From positions 1,083,929 through 1,147,928 of the forward strand of contig NZ_JALAHQ010000001.1 of the NCBI RefSeq assembly GCF_036983985.1: a DNA stretch of 64,000 bases, written 5' to 3'. The position numbers and the translations under genes were made by a program. This document shows positions 42,678 to 51,134 of the stretch, one piece after another (position 1 is the stretch's first letter; every line of letters begins with the position of its first letter). Source of the stretch: Alishewanella metallidurans (lineage in GTDB: Bacteria; Pseudomonadota; Gammaproteobacteria; Enterobacterales; Alteromonadaceae). The notes below the pieces were generated by a model. That model did not search any database and had not been told where the DNA came from. It saw only the letters and a list, made by a program, of their open reading frames with translations.

Positions 42678-43619
42678 ATGTCAATTAAAATAGGTATTAG
42701 TGCCTGTGTGCTCGGTGAAAAAGTGCGCTACGACGGTGGCCATAAGGCCTCTGGTTTCTGTGTTAGTCAGCTTGCACCCTTGGTTAGTTATGTGCCTATT
42801 TGTCCCGAAATGGCTATTGGTATGAGTGCGCCGCGCCCAGCAATACGCTTACAGCTAGACAATGAGTTACGTGTCCAATTGGTGCAAAGTAACGATAATA
42901 GCATTAACCACACCAGCGCCATGCTCGCCTTTACTGAAAAAAAACTGCCACAGTTAAATCAATTAAGCGGCTATATCGTTTGCGCTAAATCACCCAGTTG
43001 TGGCATGGAGCGAGTACGGTTATTTGATGCGAGCGGCCATCAATTAGGCAAACAAGGCGTAGGTTTATTTACGCAACAACTAATGCAAAGGTACCCTTGG
43101 TTACCGATAGAAGAAGACGGGCGCTTATTTGATCCTGCACTAAAAGAGAATTTTATTTGTCGAGTGTTTAGCTGTAACGACTATCAACAAACTATGGCCG
43201 ATGGGTTTACTGTAGGTAAGTTGGTAGCATTTCATAGTCGATATAAATTTTTAGTAATGGCACATAGCCCTGTAGCTTATCGTGAGTTGGGCCGATTAGT
43301 AGCGCAAGCTAAGTTATTTTCGCCCGCCGAGTTGCAGCAACGCTATTTGCTAGAATTAATGCAAGCGCTAAAAAATATTGCTAACCGCAAGCAGCATACA
43401 AATGTGTTACAACATTTGCAGGGCTTTTTAAAAACAGGTTTAACCGCACAGGCGAAACAGGAATTATCTGAGCTAATTCATCGTTATCGCCAAGGTTTTG
43501 TGCCGTTACTCGCGCCCATTACCTTGATCCAGCACCATTTAGCGCAGCGACCCAATGCCTATGTTTCAGCGCAACGTTATTTTACACCTTATCCAGAAAA
43601 TTTAGGTTTAAGGGGCTAG
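42678..43619 (+). CDS. DUF523-DUF1722 fusion protein (YbgA type)
   Basis: A 313-residue protein. Residues about 1-145 are DUF523 (MSIKIGISACVLGEKVRYDG, VPICPEMAIGMSAPRPAIRL, and the CAKSPSCGMERVRLF cysteine motif). Residues about 185-300 are DUF1722 (LVAFHSRYKFLVMAHSPVAY, RELGRLVAQ). In E. coli ybgA is next to phr, and here it precedes phrB by 2 bp. DUF523 relatives include thiouracil desulfurases with Fe-S cysteines. Its function with photolyase is not known. Confidence 0.9.
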   Translation: MSIKIGISACVLGEKVRYDGGHKASGFCVSQLAPLVSYVPICPEMAIGMSAPRPAIRLQLDNELRVQLVQSNDNSINHTSAMLAFTEKKLPQLNQLSGYIVCAKSPSCGMERVRLFDASGHQLGKQGVGLFTQQLMQRYPWLPIEEDGRLFDPALKENFICRVFSCNDYQQTMADGFTVGKLVAFHSRYKFLVMAHSPVAYRELGRLVAQAKLFSPAELQQRYLLELMQALKNIANRKQHTNVLQHLQGFLKTGLTAQAKQELSELIHRYRQGFVPLLAPITLIQHHLAQRPNAYVSAQRYFTPYPENLGLRG

Positions 43620-43621
43620 TC

Positions 43622-45067
43622 ATGAATAGCCTAAACCTCGTGTGGTTACGTAATGATTTGCGCAGTTATGATAACGTCTGTTTACACAGTGCAATAGAGC
43701 ATGCAAAGCGCACTGCAAGCCAAGTATTAGTCTTGTTTATTGCTACTCCAGATACCTGGCAGCTGCATGACATGGCAGCAATAAAACAAGATTTTCTTCG
43801 ACGTCGAGTTTTGCAATTACAGCAAGAACTTGCCGAGCTTGCTATACCTTTACTCGCGATTGAAGGTAGCAGCTATGCGGATACCCCGCAGATATTTGCT
43901 GCGCTAAGTAAGCGCTTTGTACTTAACGTTTTTCTACAAACGGAATACGAACTACGCGAGCAACAGCGCGATGCTGCTGTAGAACAGCTGGTATTAAGCT
44001 CGGGCGGGCAGTTTATCCGGTTTGATAGCCAATGCATTATGCCGCCAGGCGCTATACGCACGCAGCAAGGGGCGATATATAAAGTATTTACGCCATTTAA
44101 GCGTACCTGGCTAAGCGCCTTACACAGTCAAGGTGTGACGTGTTATCCCAGACCTAAAACTATTGAGCAAGCAGCATTAATGCTCCCTGAGTTTACGCCA
44201 ATGCAGACCGGTGATAATAGCTCGGTCGATTGGCCAGTTGCAGAGCAAGACGTGCTTAATTTACTGCGCGCGTTTTGTCGAGAAAAGGTAGCCAATTACA
44301 CTAATGCACGGGATTATCCCGCCATTGCTGGCACATCAAAGCTGTCGGCGTATTTAGCTATCGGTGTGGTGTCAGCCGCACAGTGCGTTGCTAGATTACA
44401 AATGGAAATGAAAGACAGTTGGCAGCAGGATAAAAGCGGCGCCGAGGTTTGGCTGTCAGAGCTTATTTGGCGTGAATTTTATAAACATATATTAGTCGCT
44501 TACCCAAATCTAATTAAGCATCAGCCGTTTCAGATAGAAACAAACGGCATACGCTGGAGTAATAATCAGGCATTATTTCAAGCGTGGTGTGAAGGTAAAA
44601 CCGGCTACCCGATAGTTGATGCGGCGATGCGCCAACTCAACCAAACCGGTTGGATGCATAATCGGTTACGCATGATTACCGCTAGCTTTTTGGTAAAAGA
44701 CTTACATATCGATTGGCGTTGGGGCGAGCGCTACTTTATGTCAAAACTGATTGATGGTGAATTTGCAGCTAATAATGGTGGCTGGCAGTGGGCAGCCTCT
44801 ACCGGTACCGATGCTGTACCTTACTTTAGAATATTTAACCCAACCAGCCAAAGTGAGAAGTTTGATCCAAGCGGCGAGTTTATACGTTTATACGTACCTG
44901 AACTGCGTCATCTGCAAGAAAAATCGATACATTGGCCGCATAATAATGGACTGGTTTTGGCGTATCCCGCACCAATTGTCGATCATGCCGTAGCACGTAA
45001 ATATACACTCGAACTTTTTGCAGAGGTAAAAAATCGGTATGAACACAGCGCCAACACCACGCATTGA
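43622..45067 (+). CDS. phrB: Deoxyribodipyrimidine photolyase (CPD type, class I)
   Basis: A 481-residue photolyase. The N-terminal antenna domain (LVWLRNDLRSYDNVCLHSAI) is followed by the FAD-binding domain with LSAYLAIGVVSAAQC, WLSELIWREFYKHILVAYP, QLNQTGWMHNRLRMITASFL, WRWGERYFMSKLIDGEFAAN and WQWAASTGTDAVPYFRIFNP, the hallmark of class I CPD photolyases. It repairs pyrimidine dimers with blue light. It overlaps the next gene by 29 bases. Confidence 0.95.
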   Translation: MNSLNLVWLRNDLRSYDNVCLHSAIEHAKRTASQVLVLFIATPDTWQLHDMAAIKQDFLRRRVLQLQQELAELAIPLLAIEGSSYADTPQIFAALSKRFVLNVFLQTEYELREQQRDAAVEQLVLSSGGQFIRFDSQCIMPPGAIRTQQGAIYKVFTPFKRTWLSALHSQGVTCYPRPKTIEQAALMLPEFTPMQTGDNSSVDWPVAEQDVLNLLRAFCREKVANYTNARDYPAIAGTSKLSAYLAIGVVSAAQCVARLQMEMKDSWQQDKSGAEVWLSELIWREFYKHILVAYPNLIKHQPFQIETNGIRWSNNQALFQAWCEGKTGYPIVDAAMRQLNQTGWMHNRLRMITASFLVKDLHIDWRWGERYFMSKLIDGEFAANNGGWQWAASTGTDAVPYFRIFNPTSQSEKFDPSGEFIRLYVPELRHLQEKSIHWPHNNGLVLAYPAPIVDHAVARKYTLELFAEVKNRYEHSANTTH

Positions 45068-45485
45068 GCAATTTTTAACGTTTTATAACAATTTATCGAG
45101 CGCTAATTTAGAGCAATTAGCGCAATTGTATCATGCGGATATTACCTTTATTGATCCCGTGCATCAGCTTAATGGTCGACAAGCATTAAGCCACTATTTT
45201 GCTCATGCTTACGAACGGTTGCAGCAGTGTCGGTTTACGGCTGCTGAGAAGTTAGAGCAAGCAGAGCAAGGTTTTATTAGCTGGAAAATGCAGTTTGCTC
45301 ACCCAGCAATAGCTAAGGGTAAATTACTTGAGGTTGACGGTTGTAGCGTACTTAGGTGGCAAGACAATATGATAATTTATCAGCGCGATTATTACGATTT
45401 AGATGCAATGGTATTCCAACATCTACCAATTTTAGGTTGGCTTACCGCTAAGGTAAAGCACCGCATGGCCAACAGCAACGCTTAG
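45039..45485 (+). CDS. NTF2/SnoaL-like protein in the photolyase-lipid operon
   Basis: A 148-residue protein with an NTF2-like layout: FLTFYNNLSSANLEQLAQLY, HADITFIDPVHQLNGRQAL, SHYFAHAYERL, then strands ending VLRWQDNMIIYQRDYYDLDAM. It begins inside phrB (29-base overlap). The same family is found beside cyclopropane-synthase-type genes in the ChrR/RpoE singlet-oxygen regulons of other proteobacteria (from memory). Specific function unknown. Confidence 0.82.
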   Translation: MNTAPTPRIEQFLTFYNNLSSANLEQLAQLYHADITFIDPVHQLNGRQALSHYFAHAYERLQQCRFTAAEKLEQAEQGFISWKMQFAHPAIAKGKLLEVDGCSVLRWQDNMIIYQRDYYDLDAMVFQHLPILGWLTAKVKHRMANSNA

Positions 45486-45510
45486 CATAGGCTATAGCAA
45501 AAGGAGTAGT

Positions 45511-46767
45511 ATGCGTATAGCAGTTATTGGTGGTGGTATTGCAGGCATGATGACCTGGTACCTGCTGCAAAGAAAACACGACGTTACCCTAATCGAGGCT
45601 AATAGTTACTTGGGCGGCCACACCGCAACGGTTGACGTTGAAGTGCAGGGTAAACTTTATGCGATAGATACTGGTTTTATTGTGTTTAATAATTGGACCT
45701 ATCCTATTTTTAACCGCTTTATTGCTGAACTAGGCGTGGCGTTTCAGCATACACAAATGAGTTTTTCGGTAAAGAATAGCGCACAAAATCTTGAATATAA
45801 CGGCAATACCTTGACCAGTTTATTTGCGCAGCGGCGTAATCTATTTCGGCCATCATTCTGGCTGATGTTACGTGATATCGTTAAATTTAATAAGCTGGGT
45901 AAACGCTTGTTAACTGAAAATTCAGCTGATTTAGAGCTGTCTTTGGGCGACTTTCTTATAAAATATAATTTTGGCGTAGCAATTCGCGATAACTACCTTA
46001 TGCCTATGGGTGCAGCTATTTGGTCGGCGGGTTTGTCAGATATGCCCGCATTTCCGGTAAGGTTTTTTCTACGATTTTTTAATAACCATGGCTTGCTTAA
46101 TATTACTGATAGGCCGCAGTGGTCGGTAATAAAAGGCGGTTCAAAGCGCTATGTTGAAGCATTACAAGCCAAGCTTGGTAGCGAAAACGTAAAGTTAGGT
46201 CAAACCGTTACTTCAATTAAGCGCGATGCTAACGGCGTAACCATTAACTATGTTGATGGCCGCACTGAGCAGTACGATAAGCTAGTATTGGCTTGTCATA
46301 GTGACCAAGCATTGAAGTTATTAGCCGATGATGCAAGCCAAGACGAGCGCAATGTGCTTGGCGGTATCGCCTATCAGGGCAACGAAGTAATACTGCACAC
46401 CGATACGCGTTTACTACCCACGAGGCCGCGGGCGTGGGCAGCATGGAACTATAATTTAGACACCAGTATCAACCAACGTGCGACCTTAACCTATAATATG
46501 AACTTATTACAGGGCATAACAGCACCAGTGACATTTTGTGTTACGTTAAACAATTCAGCAGCAATTGACAGTTCAAAGGTGCTAGGCCGCTATCACTATG
46601 CGCATCCGGTATATAACCATCGCACTTTGGCCGCACAACAACAGCGGCATGTTATAAATGGTGTTAACCATACCTATTTTTGTGGCGCATACTGGTATAA
46701 CGGCTTTCATGAAGATGGTGCCAGAAGCGCTGTCGATGTTGCCGGCTTATTGGGGGTTGAGTATTAA
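45511..46767 (+). CDS. FAD-dependent amine-oxidase-like oxidoreductase
   Basis: A 418-residue flavoprotein. The dinucleotide motif is MRIAVIGGGIAGMMTWYLLQ, then HDVTLIEANSYLGGHTATVD (Glu binding the adenosine ribose), DTGFIVFNNWTYPIF and the C-terminal TYFCGAYWYNGFHEDGARSA. It belongs to the flavin-dependent group always found with DUF1365 and CFA-type genes. In the well-studied relatives such enzymes modify membrane fatty acids. The reaction here is not established. AAAGGAG precedes the ATG. The stop overlaps the next start (TAATG). Confidence 0.88.
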   Translation: MRIAVIGGGIAGMMTWYLLQRKHDVTLIEANSYLGGHTATVDVEVQGKLYAIDTGFIVFNNWTYPIFNRFIAELGVAFQHTQMSFSVKNSAQNLEYNGNTLTSLFAQRRNLFRPSFWLMLRDIVKFNKLGKRLLTENSADLELSLGDFLIKYNFGVAIRDNYLMPMGAAIWSAGLSDMPAFPVRFFLRFFNNHGLLNITDRPQWSVIKGGSKRYVEALQAKLGSENVKLGQTVTSIKRDANGVTINYVDGRTEQYDKLVLACHSDQALKLLADDASQDERNVLGGIAYQGNEVILHTDTRLLPTRPRAWAAWNYNLDTSINQRATLTYNMNLLQGITAPVTFCVTLNNSAAIDSSKVLGRYHYAHPVYNHRTLAAQQQRHVINGVNHTYFCGAYWYNGFHEDGARSAVDVAGLLGVEY

Positions 46768-47531
46768 TGCAAGCTGGACATGCCGTATATCAAGGTGAAG
46801 TAGGGCATTTAAGGGTATCGCCGCGTAAACACGGCTTTAGTTATCCGTTGGCGCACTATTGGCTAGATTGCCATGAACTTACCAAGGTGTCACTTGAGGC
46901 GAAAGGTATTAAATACCAGCGTTTTGGCGCATTAAGTTACCGACGTAAAGATTATCTTGCCGGTGCTGATTCGGTATTTCAGGCAGTGAGCGATAAGGTA
47001 AAATTGCTAGGCGGTGAGCTAACACCGACTAGCGTATTTATACTGACGCCTTTGGCAAATTGGGGAGTGTATTTTAGTCCGCTAACCTTGTATTACTGCT
47101 TTGATGCACAGAGTAACTTTTGTTATTTATTAGCCGAGGTAACAAACACACCATGGAATGAGCGGCATTATTATCTGCAAACCATAAGTGGCAACCAACA
47201 GCGTTATCGACATGATAAAGCGTTTCATGTGTCACCTTTTAACCCAATAAATATGCAGTACCACTGGCAAATTACCTCGCCAGATGACAATTTACTCTGC
47301 AGTATTCGTAATACGCAGGATGATAAGCCGATTTTTAGTGCGTGGATTAAACTGCAACGGCAAGAGCTGACGGCAAGTTGGAAACGTAATTGGCTGATCC
47401 GTAATCCGTGGCAAAACGTACAGGTAGTACTGCGCATTTATTGGCATGCGCTGAAGTTATATTTCAAAGGTATACCGGTGCACGCCCACCCTAAAACGAA
47501 GGAAAAAAAGCATGACAATGAGTCTAACTGA
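46767..47531 (+). CDS. DUF1365 family protein
   Basis: A 254-residue protein of DUF1365. MQAGHAVYQGEVGHLRVSPR with KHGFSYPLAHYWLD at the start, then PLTLYYCFD, EVTNTPWNERHYYL and KAFHVSPFNPINMQYHW are the family core. It always accompanies the flavoprotein and CFA-type methyltransferase and so probably acts in the same fatty-acid pathway. It overlaps the next gene by 20 bases. Confidence 0.9.
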   Translation: MQAGHAVYQGEVGHLRVSPRKHGFSYPLAHYWLDCHELTKVSLEAKGIKYQRFGALSYRRKDYLAGADSVFQAVSDKVKLLGGELTPTSVFILTPLANWGVYFSPLTLYYCFDAQSNFCYLLAEVTNTPWNERHYYLQTISGNQQRYRHDKAFHVSPFNPINMQYHWQITSPDDNLLCSIRNTQDDKPIFSAWIKLQRQELTASWKRNWLIRNPWQNVQVVLRIYWHALKLYFKGIPVHAHPKTKEKKHDNESN

Positions 47532-48756
47532 AACGTCTGTTTTCGCTAATTTGACGTGGTTTGACCGCTTATGCCGTAAGTTTGCACTGGATTTTATCAG
47601 TCAGCTAAAACATGGCGATATTACGGTAGTGGAAGGCAATCAGCGTTATTGTTTTGGTGATAGCGCTGCTGAATTAAAAACGGTAATAACGGTGCTTGAG
47701 CCAGCGTTTTATAGAAAAATGGTGCTGTCGGGTTCAGTTGGTGGTGGTGAGGCCTATATTAATGGTTTTTGGCGCTGCGATAATTTAACGGCGTTAGTGC
47801 GTATTTTTGCACTTAATTTAGACACACTAGATAAGCTTGATTCAGCGATAACACGGCTTGGTCGGCCAATATTAAAGTTAATAGACCGGGGTAATCGAAA
47901 TTCTAAACAGCAAGCGAAAAAAAATATTGCCGCGCATTATGATCTAGGCAATGACATGTATCGCTTGTTTTTAGATGACAGCATGATGTATTCCAGCGCA
48001 GTTTATAAAGATGACAGCGTTAGCTTAGCCCAAGCACAGCAAGATAAATTAAAACTTATTTGTGAAAAGCTACAGTTAAAATCAACTGATCATCTAATAG
48101 AAATAGGCACCGGTTGGGGCGCAATGGCGATCTATGCTGCCCAGCATTATGGCTGCAGGGTTACCACTACGACGATTTCGCAACAGCAGTACGATTACGC
48201 CAAAACGCGTATAGAGCAGCTAGGCTTGCAAGATAATATTACTTTGTTGTTAGAAGATTATCGTGATCTTAGTGGCGAATACGACAAGTTAGTGTCCATT
48301 GAAATGGTAGAAGCGGTGGGCGAGGCATACCTTGATACTTACTTTGAAAAATGTGCCAGTTTATTAAAACCTGACGGTTTAATGGTGTTACAAGCGATAA
48401 CAATAGTAGATCAGCGTTATCAGCAGTATGTAAAAGAAGTCGACTTTATTAAACGCTATGTCTTTCCGGGAGGCTGTTTACCTTCAGTTAGCCGAATGAC
48501 CGACGCGATAAGCCGTAACACAAACTTAGTGGTTCGCCATTTACAAGATATCGGTTTTGATTACGCACGCACACTTAAACATTGGAGCGATAACTTTATG
48601 CACTCGCGCGATAAGGTTCATCAGCTTGGTTACGACGATAATTTTGTTCGTTTATGGCAGTTTTATCTAAGCTATTGCGAGGGTGGTTTTTTAGAGCGTT
48701 CAACTAGTGCGGTGCATCTAGTGTTATCAAAGCCAGGCAACCGTAGTTATATATAG
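47512..48756 (+). CDS. Cyclopropane-fatty-acyl-phospholipid synthase family methyltransferase
   Basis: A 414-residue SAM-dependent enzyme. AHYDLGNDMYRLFLDDSMMYS and DHLIEIGTGWGAMAIYAAQH (SAM motif I, E-GxGWG) are diagnostic, as are VSIEMVEAVGEAY and IVDQRYQQYVKEVDFIKRYVFPGG with the later HWSDNF and YCEGGF. It adds a methylene or methyl group to unsaturated acyl chains of phospholipids. Whether it makes cyclopropane, methylated or furan-type acids cannot be told. In related operons DUF3833 and DUF2878 genes follow. They are absent here. Confidence 0.92.
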   Translation: MTMSLTETSVFANLTWFDRLCRKFALDFISQLKHGDITVVEGNQRYCFGDSAAELKTVITVLEPAFYRKMVLSGSVGGGEAYINGFWRCDNLTALVRIFALNLDTLDKLDSAITRLGRPILKLIDRGNRNSKQQAKKNIAAHYDLGNDMYRLFLDDSMMYSSAVYKDDSVSLAQAQQDKLKLICEKLQLKSTDHLIEIGTGWGAMAIYAAQHYGCRVTTTTISQQQYDYAKTRIEQLGLQDNITLLLEDYRDLSGEYDKLVSIEMVEAVGEAYLDTYFEKCASLLKPDGLMVLQAITIVDQRYQQYVKEVDFIKRYVFPGGCLPSVSRMTDAISRNTNLVVRHLQDIGFDYARTLKHWSDNFMHSRDKVHQLGYDDNFVRLWQFYLSYCEGGFLERSTSAVHLVLSKPGNRSYI

Positions 48757-48773
48757 TAATAGTTAAGTTTATC

Positions 48774-48810
48774 AGCTTACTGAATTAATTCGCATATAAT
48801 TCAGTAAGCT
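48774..48810. terminator. Bidirectional stem-loop between the CFA-type gene and cvfB
   Basis: AGCTTACTGAATTA (48774-48787) pairs with TAATTCAGTAAGCT (48797-48810), a 14-base perfect stem. It lacks a T-run but lies exactly between convergent genes. Confidence 0.65.
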
Positions 48811-48834
48811 CGTTCTAATGTTGGCAAATGAACG

Positions 48835-49668
48835 CTAGTTATTCACTAAAATAATGCCCTCGTCTAAAATGACGATTTTCTTTTCTTTATATAAGCTGCC
48901 AATAGCTTGTTTATAGGCTTTTTTACTGACGCCAAATGCGGCGTAAATCAGCTCTGGTGAGCTTTTATCTGTTAAGGCTAACTTGCCACCATTTTGTTCT
49001 AACTTTCGCAGCACTTGCTCTGTTAGCTCTAATGCCTGTTTAAAGGTCGATGCGTTTAGGCGTAAGTCAATTTTGCCGTCGTCGCGCACTTTAACAATAA
49101 AAGCCAACATTCTTTCGCCACGACGTAACGGTTTAAACACTTCGCTTTTATACAATACACCCCAATGCTGATTATTCACTACCGCCTTGTAGCCAATATC
49201 AGTTTGCTCAGAAATAATAATATTTACTTTATCTCCGGCATTATAGTGCGCAGGAGTTTTGTGTATGTGGCGGTCTAGTTTGCTTGAGGCAACAATGCGG
49301 TTACTGTTATCGACATAGCAATACAGTAAATATTTTTGCCCTTCTTTAAGTGGAATTTGCTGTTCGCTAAAGGGGACGAGTAGGTCTTTCTTTAAGCCCC
49401 AATTAACAAAGGCGCCTACTTTTGTTGTGGCGACAACATCAAGCTGTGCTATTTCGCCCACCTTTATTTTTGGCCGTTCAGTAGTGGCAATTAACTGATC
49501 TTCAGAATCAAGATAGAGAAAAACATCAATTTCACTACCAATCTCTAAACCCGCAGGAGCGACGTTATTGGGCAGTAAAATTTCGCCCCAACTTAAACCA
49601 TCCAGATAAAAGCCAAATTTAACCTGTTTTTTAACCGTTAAACGGTTTGTTTTTCCAAGAGCAAGCAT
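48835..49668 (-). CDS. cvfB: S1 RNA-binding domain protein (CvfB-like)
   Basis: A 277-residue protein with three S1-like OB folds (GEIAQLDVVATTKVGAFVNW; HIHKTPAHYNAGDKVNIIIS with YKAVVNNQHWGVLYKSEVFK) and a C-terminal winged helix (TDKSSPELIYAAFGVSKKAYK, QAIGSLYKEKKIVI). It matches the CvfB/YitL family. CvfB influences virulence gene expression in Staphylococcus, presumably through RNA. In gammaproteobacteria the role is unknown. The ribosome binding site is weak. Confidence 0.88.
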   Translation of the reverse strand: MLALGKTNRLTVKKQVKFGFYLDGLSWGEILLPNNVAPAGLEIGSEIDVFLYLDSEDQLIATTERPKIKVGEIAQLDVVATTKVGAFVNWGLKKDLLVPFSEQQIPLKEGQKYLLYCYVDNSNRIVASSKLDRHIHKTPAHYNAGDKVNIIISEQTDIGYKAVVNNQHWGVLYKSEVFKPLRRGERMLAFIVKVRDDGKIDLRLNASTFKQALELTEQVLRKLEQNGGKLALTDKSSPELIYAAFGVSKKAYKQAIGSLYKEKKIVILDEGIILVNN

Positions 49669-49803
49669 GCGGTACCCATAAGTTAGCCCAAGCGGGCATA
49701 ATGTAATGATGACTATTGTAACGGTTTTTTTTACTCACCGCTGTATATTAGCCACGGCATGATAAACTTAACCTCTTTGACCAATTTAAAGGCCAATGTT
49801 TAG

Positions 49804-50748
49804 GTGTCTTCAGAGCAATTACTTCATCCACGTAACCCGCATCAAGGCAGTTATAATTTTGCTGAGCTGTGTGCAGCAACGCCTAATTTAGCCGCGTTTG
49901 TAAGGCTAAATCCTAAAGGTGAGTCAACCATTGATTTCGCTAACAGCACTGCGGTAGTTTTGCTTAATCAAGCGCTGCTGGCAAAGTTTTATCAGGTCAA
50001 ATATTGGCAGTTACCTGAAGGGTATCTTTGCCCACCAATACCGGGCAGAGCAGATTATGTGCATTACTTGGCTGATATTTTAGCAAAAAATAGTCCACAG
50101 CCAATCAAAGGTAAGCAAATTACACTATTGGATATTGGCACCGGCGCGAACTGTATTTACCCGATTATTGCCAGCCAAAGCTATGGTTGGCAGGTAACCG
50201 GCAGCGATATTGACGCTGTAGCAGTAAAGGTTGCATCAACCATTGTCGCCGCTAACCCAGTGCTTAAATCTCGGGTTAATATTGTATTACAGCCAAACCC
50301 ACAGGCAATATTTAGCGGCGTTATTAATGCAAGCCAACGCTTTGATTTAACGATGTGTAACCCGCCATTTTTTAGTTCTCAGGCCGAAGCTAATGCGGCG
50401 AATATGCGTAAATGGACGAAGTTAGAACAGCCGGCGCAAGGACAAAACCGCAACTTTGCCGGCCAGCAACATGAGCTATGGTGCGACGGTGGCGAGCTGA
50501 AATTTATTAAACAAATGATTACTGAAAGTCAGTTATTTAAGCAGCAGGTATGTTGGTTTAGCAGTTTAGTATCGCAGCAAAAACATATTGCACCGTTACA
50601 AAAGCTACTACGTAGCGTAGGTGTAAAGCAAAGCGACGTAATTGCAATGCGCCAAGGGCAAAAAGTAAGCCGAATCTTAGTTTGGAGTTATTTGACGGTT
50701 GCACAACAAACGCAGTGGTTAAGCTTAGATGCAACGCCAGATATCTAA
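49804..50748 (+). CDS. rlmF: 23S rRNA (adenine-1618-N6)-methyltransferase
   Basis: A 314-residue RlmF (YbiN). It starts at GTG with LHPRNPHQGSYNFAELCAAT, the family signature near the N-terminus. The SAM motif is LLDIGTGANCIYPIIAS, and the catalytic NPPFF motif for N6-adenine methylation is in LTMCNPPFFSSQAEA. It methylates A1618 of 23S rRNA. Confidence 0.93.
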   Translation: MSSEQLLHPRNPHQGSYNFAELCAATPNLAAFVRLNPKGESTIDFANSTAVVLLNQALLAKFYQVKYWQLPEGYLCPPIPGRADYVHYLADILAKNSPQPIKGKQITLLDIGTGANCIYPIIASQSYGWQVTGSDIDAVAVKVASTIVAANPVLKSRVNIVLQPNPQAIFSGVINASQRFDLTMCNPPFFSSQAEANAANMRKWTKLEQPAQGQNRNFAGQQHELWCDGGELKFIKQMITESQLFKQQVCWFSSLVSQQKHIAPLQKLLRSVGVKQSDVIAMRQGQKVSRILVWSYLTVAQQTQWLSLDATPDI

Positions 50749-50836
50749 CTCTTTCGTGTTAATAGCACACAGATTGTTAGTTAATCGATTTTAATAATTC
50801 AAACGTATAACATACAACAATACGTTGGAGGCGGGT

Positions 50837-51124
50837 ATGGATTGGCGGCAATGGTTAGATGTAAAACAGTATGAGTTTTTACTACACTGGTTTATGCGTC
50901 GGCAACGGGAGCTAAAGTTAGCTGAACTCAATGAGCCGTTAGCGTATGACGGGTTTAGCGTTTACGATCAGCTGTGCCAACAAATGTTAAAGGATGCTGG
51001 GGTTGCCTATCTAGAACGATTCTCACAAGTTGTCGTGCCGATTGCGCTGACCAATATGTTGCATTTAGCTGAGCTAGAGTTGGCGGGCAGACCGCCAAAG
51101 CCAGTGAGTAAAAGCATACATTAA
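50837..51124 (+). CDS. Hypothetical protein, 95 residues
   Basis: A 95-residue soluble, mostly helical protein. The ATG at 50837 is preceded by GGAGGCGGGT, which is preferred to a TTG at 50825. It reads MDWRQWLDVKQYEFLLHWFM, RRQRELKLAELNEPLAYDGF and YDQLCQQMLKDAG. No family is recognised. It lies alone between rlmF and the convergent yejM-like gene. Confidence 0.7.
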   Translation: MDWRQWLDVKQYEFLLHWFMRRQRELKLAELNEPLAYDGFSVYDQLCQQMLKDAGVAYLERFSQVVVPIALTNMLHLAELELAGRPPKPVSKSIH

Positions 51125-51134
51125 TAAGCTTAGT

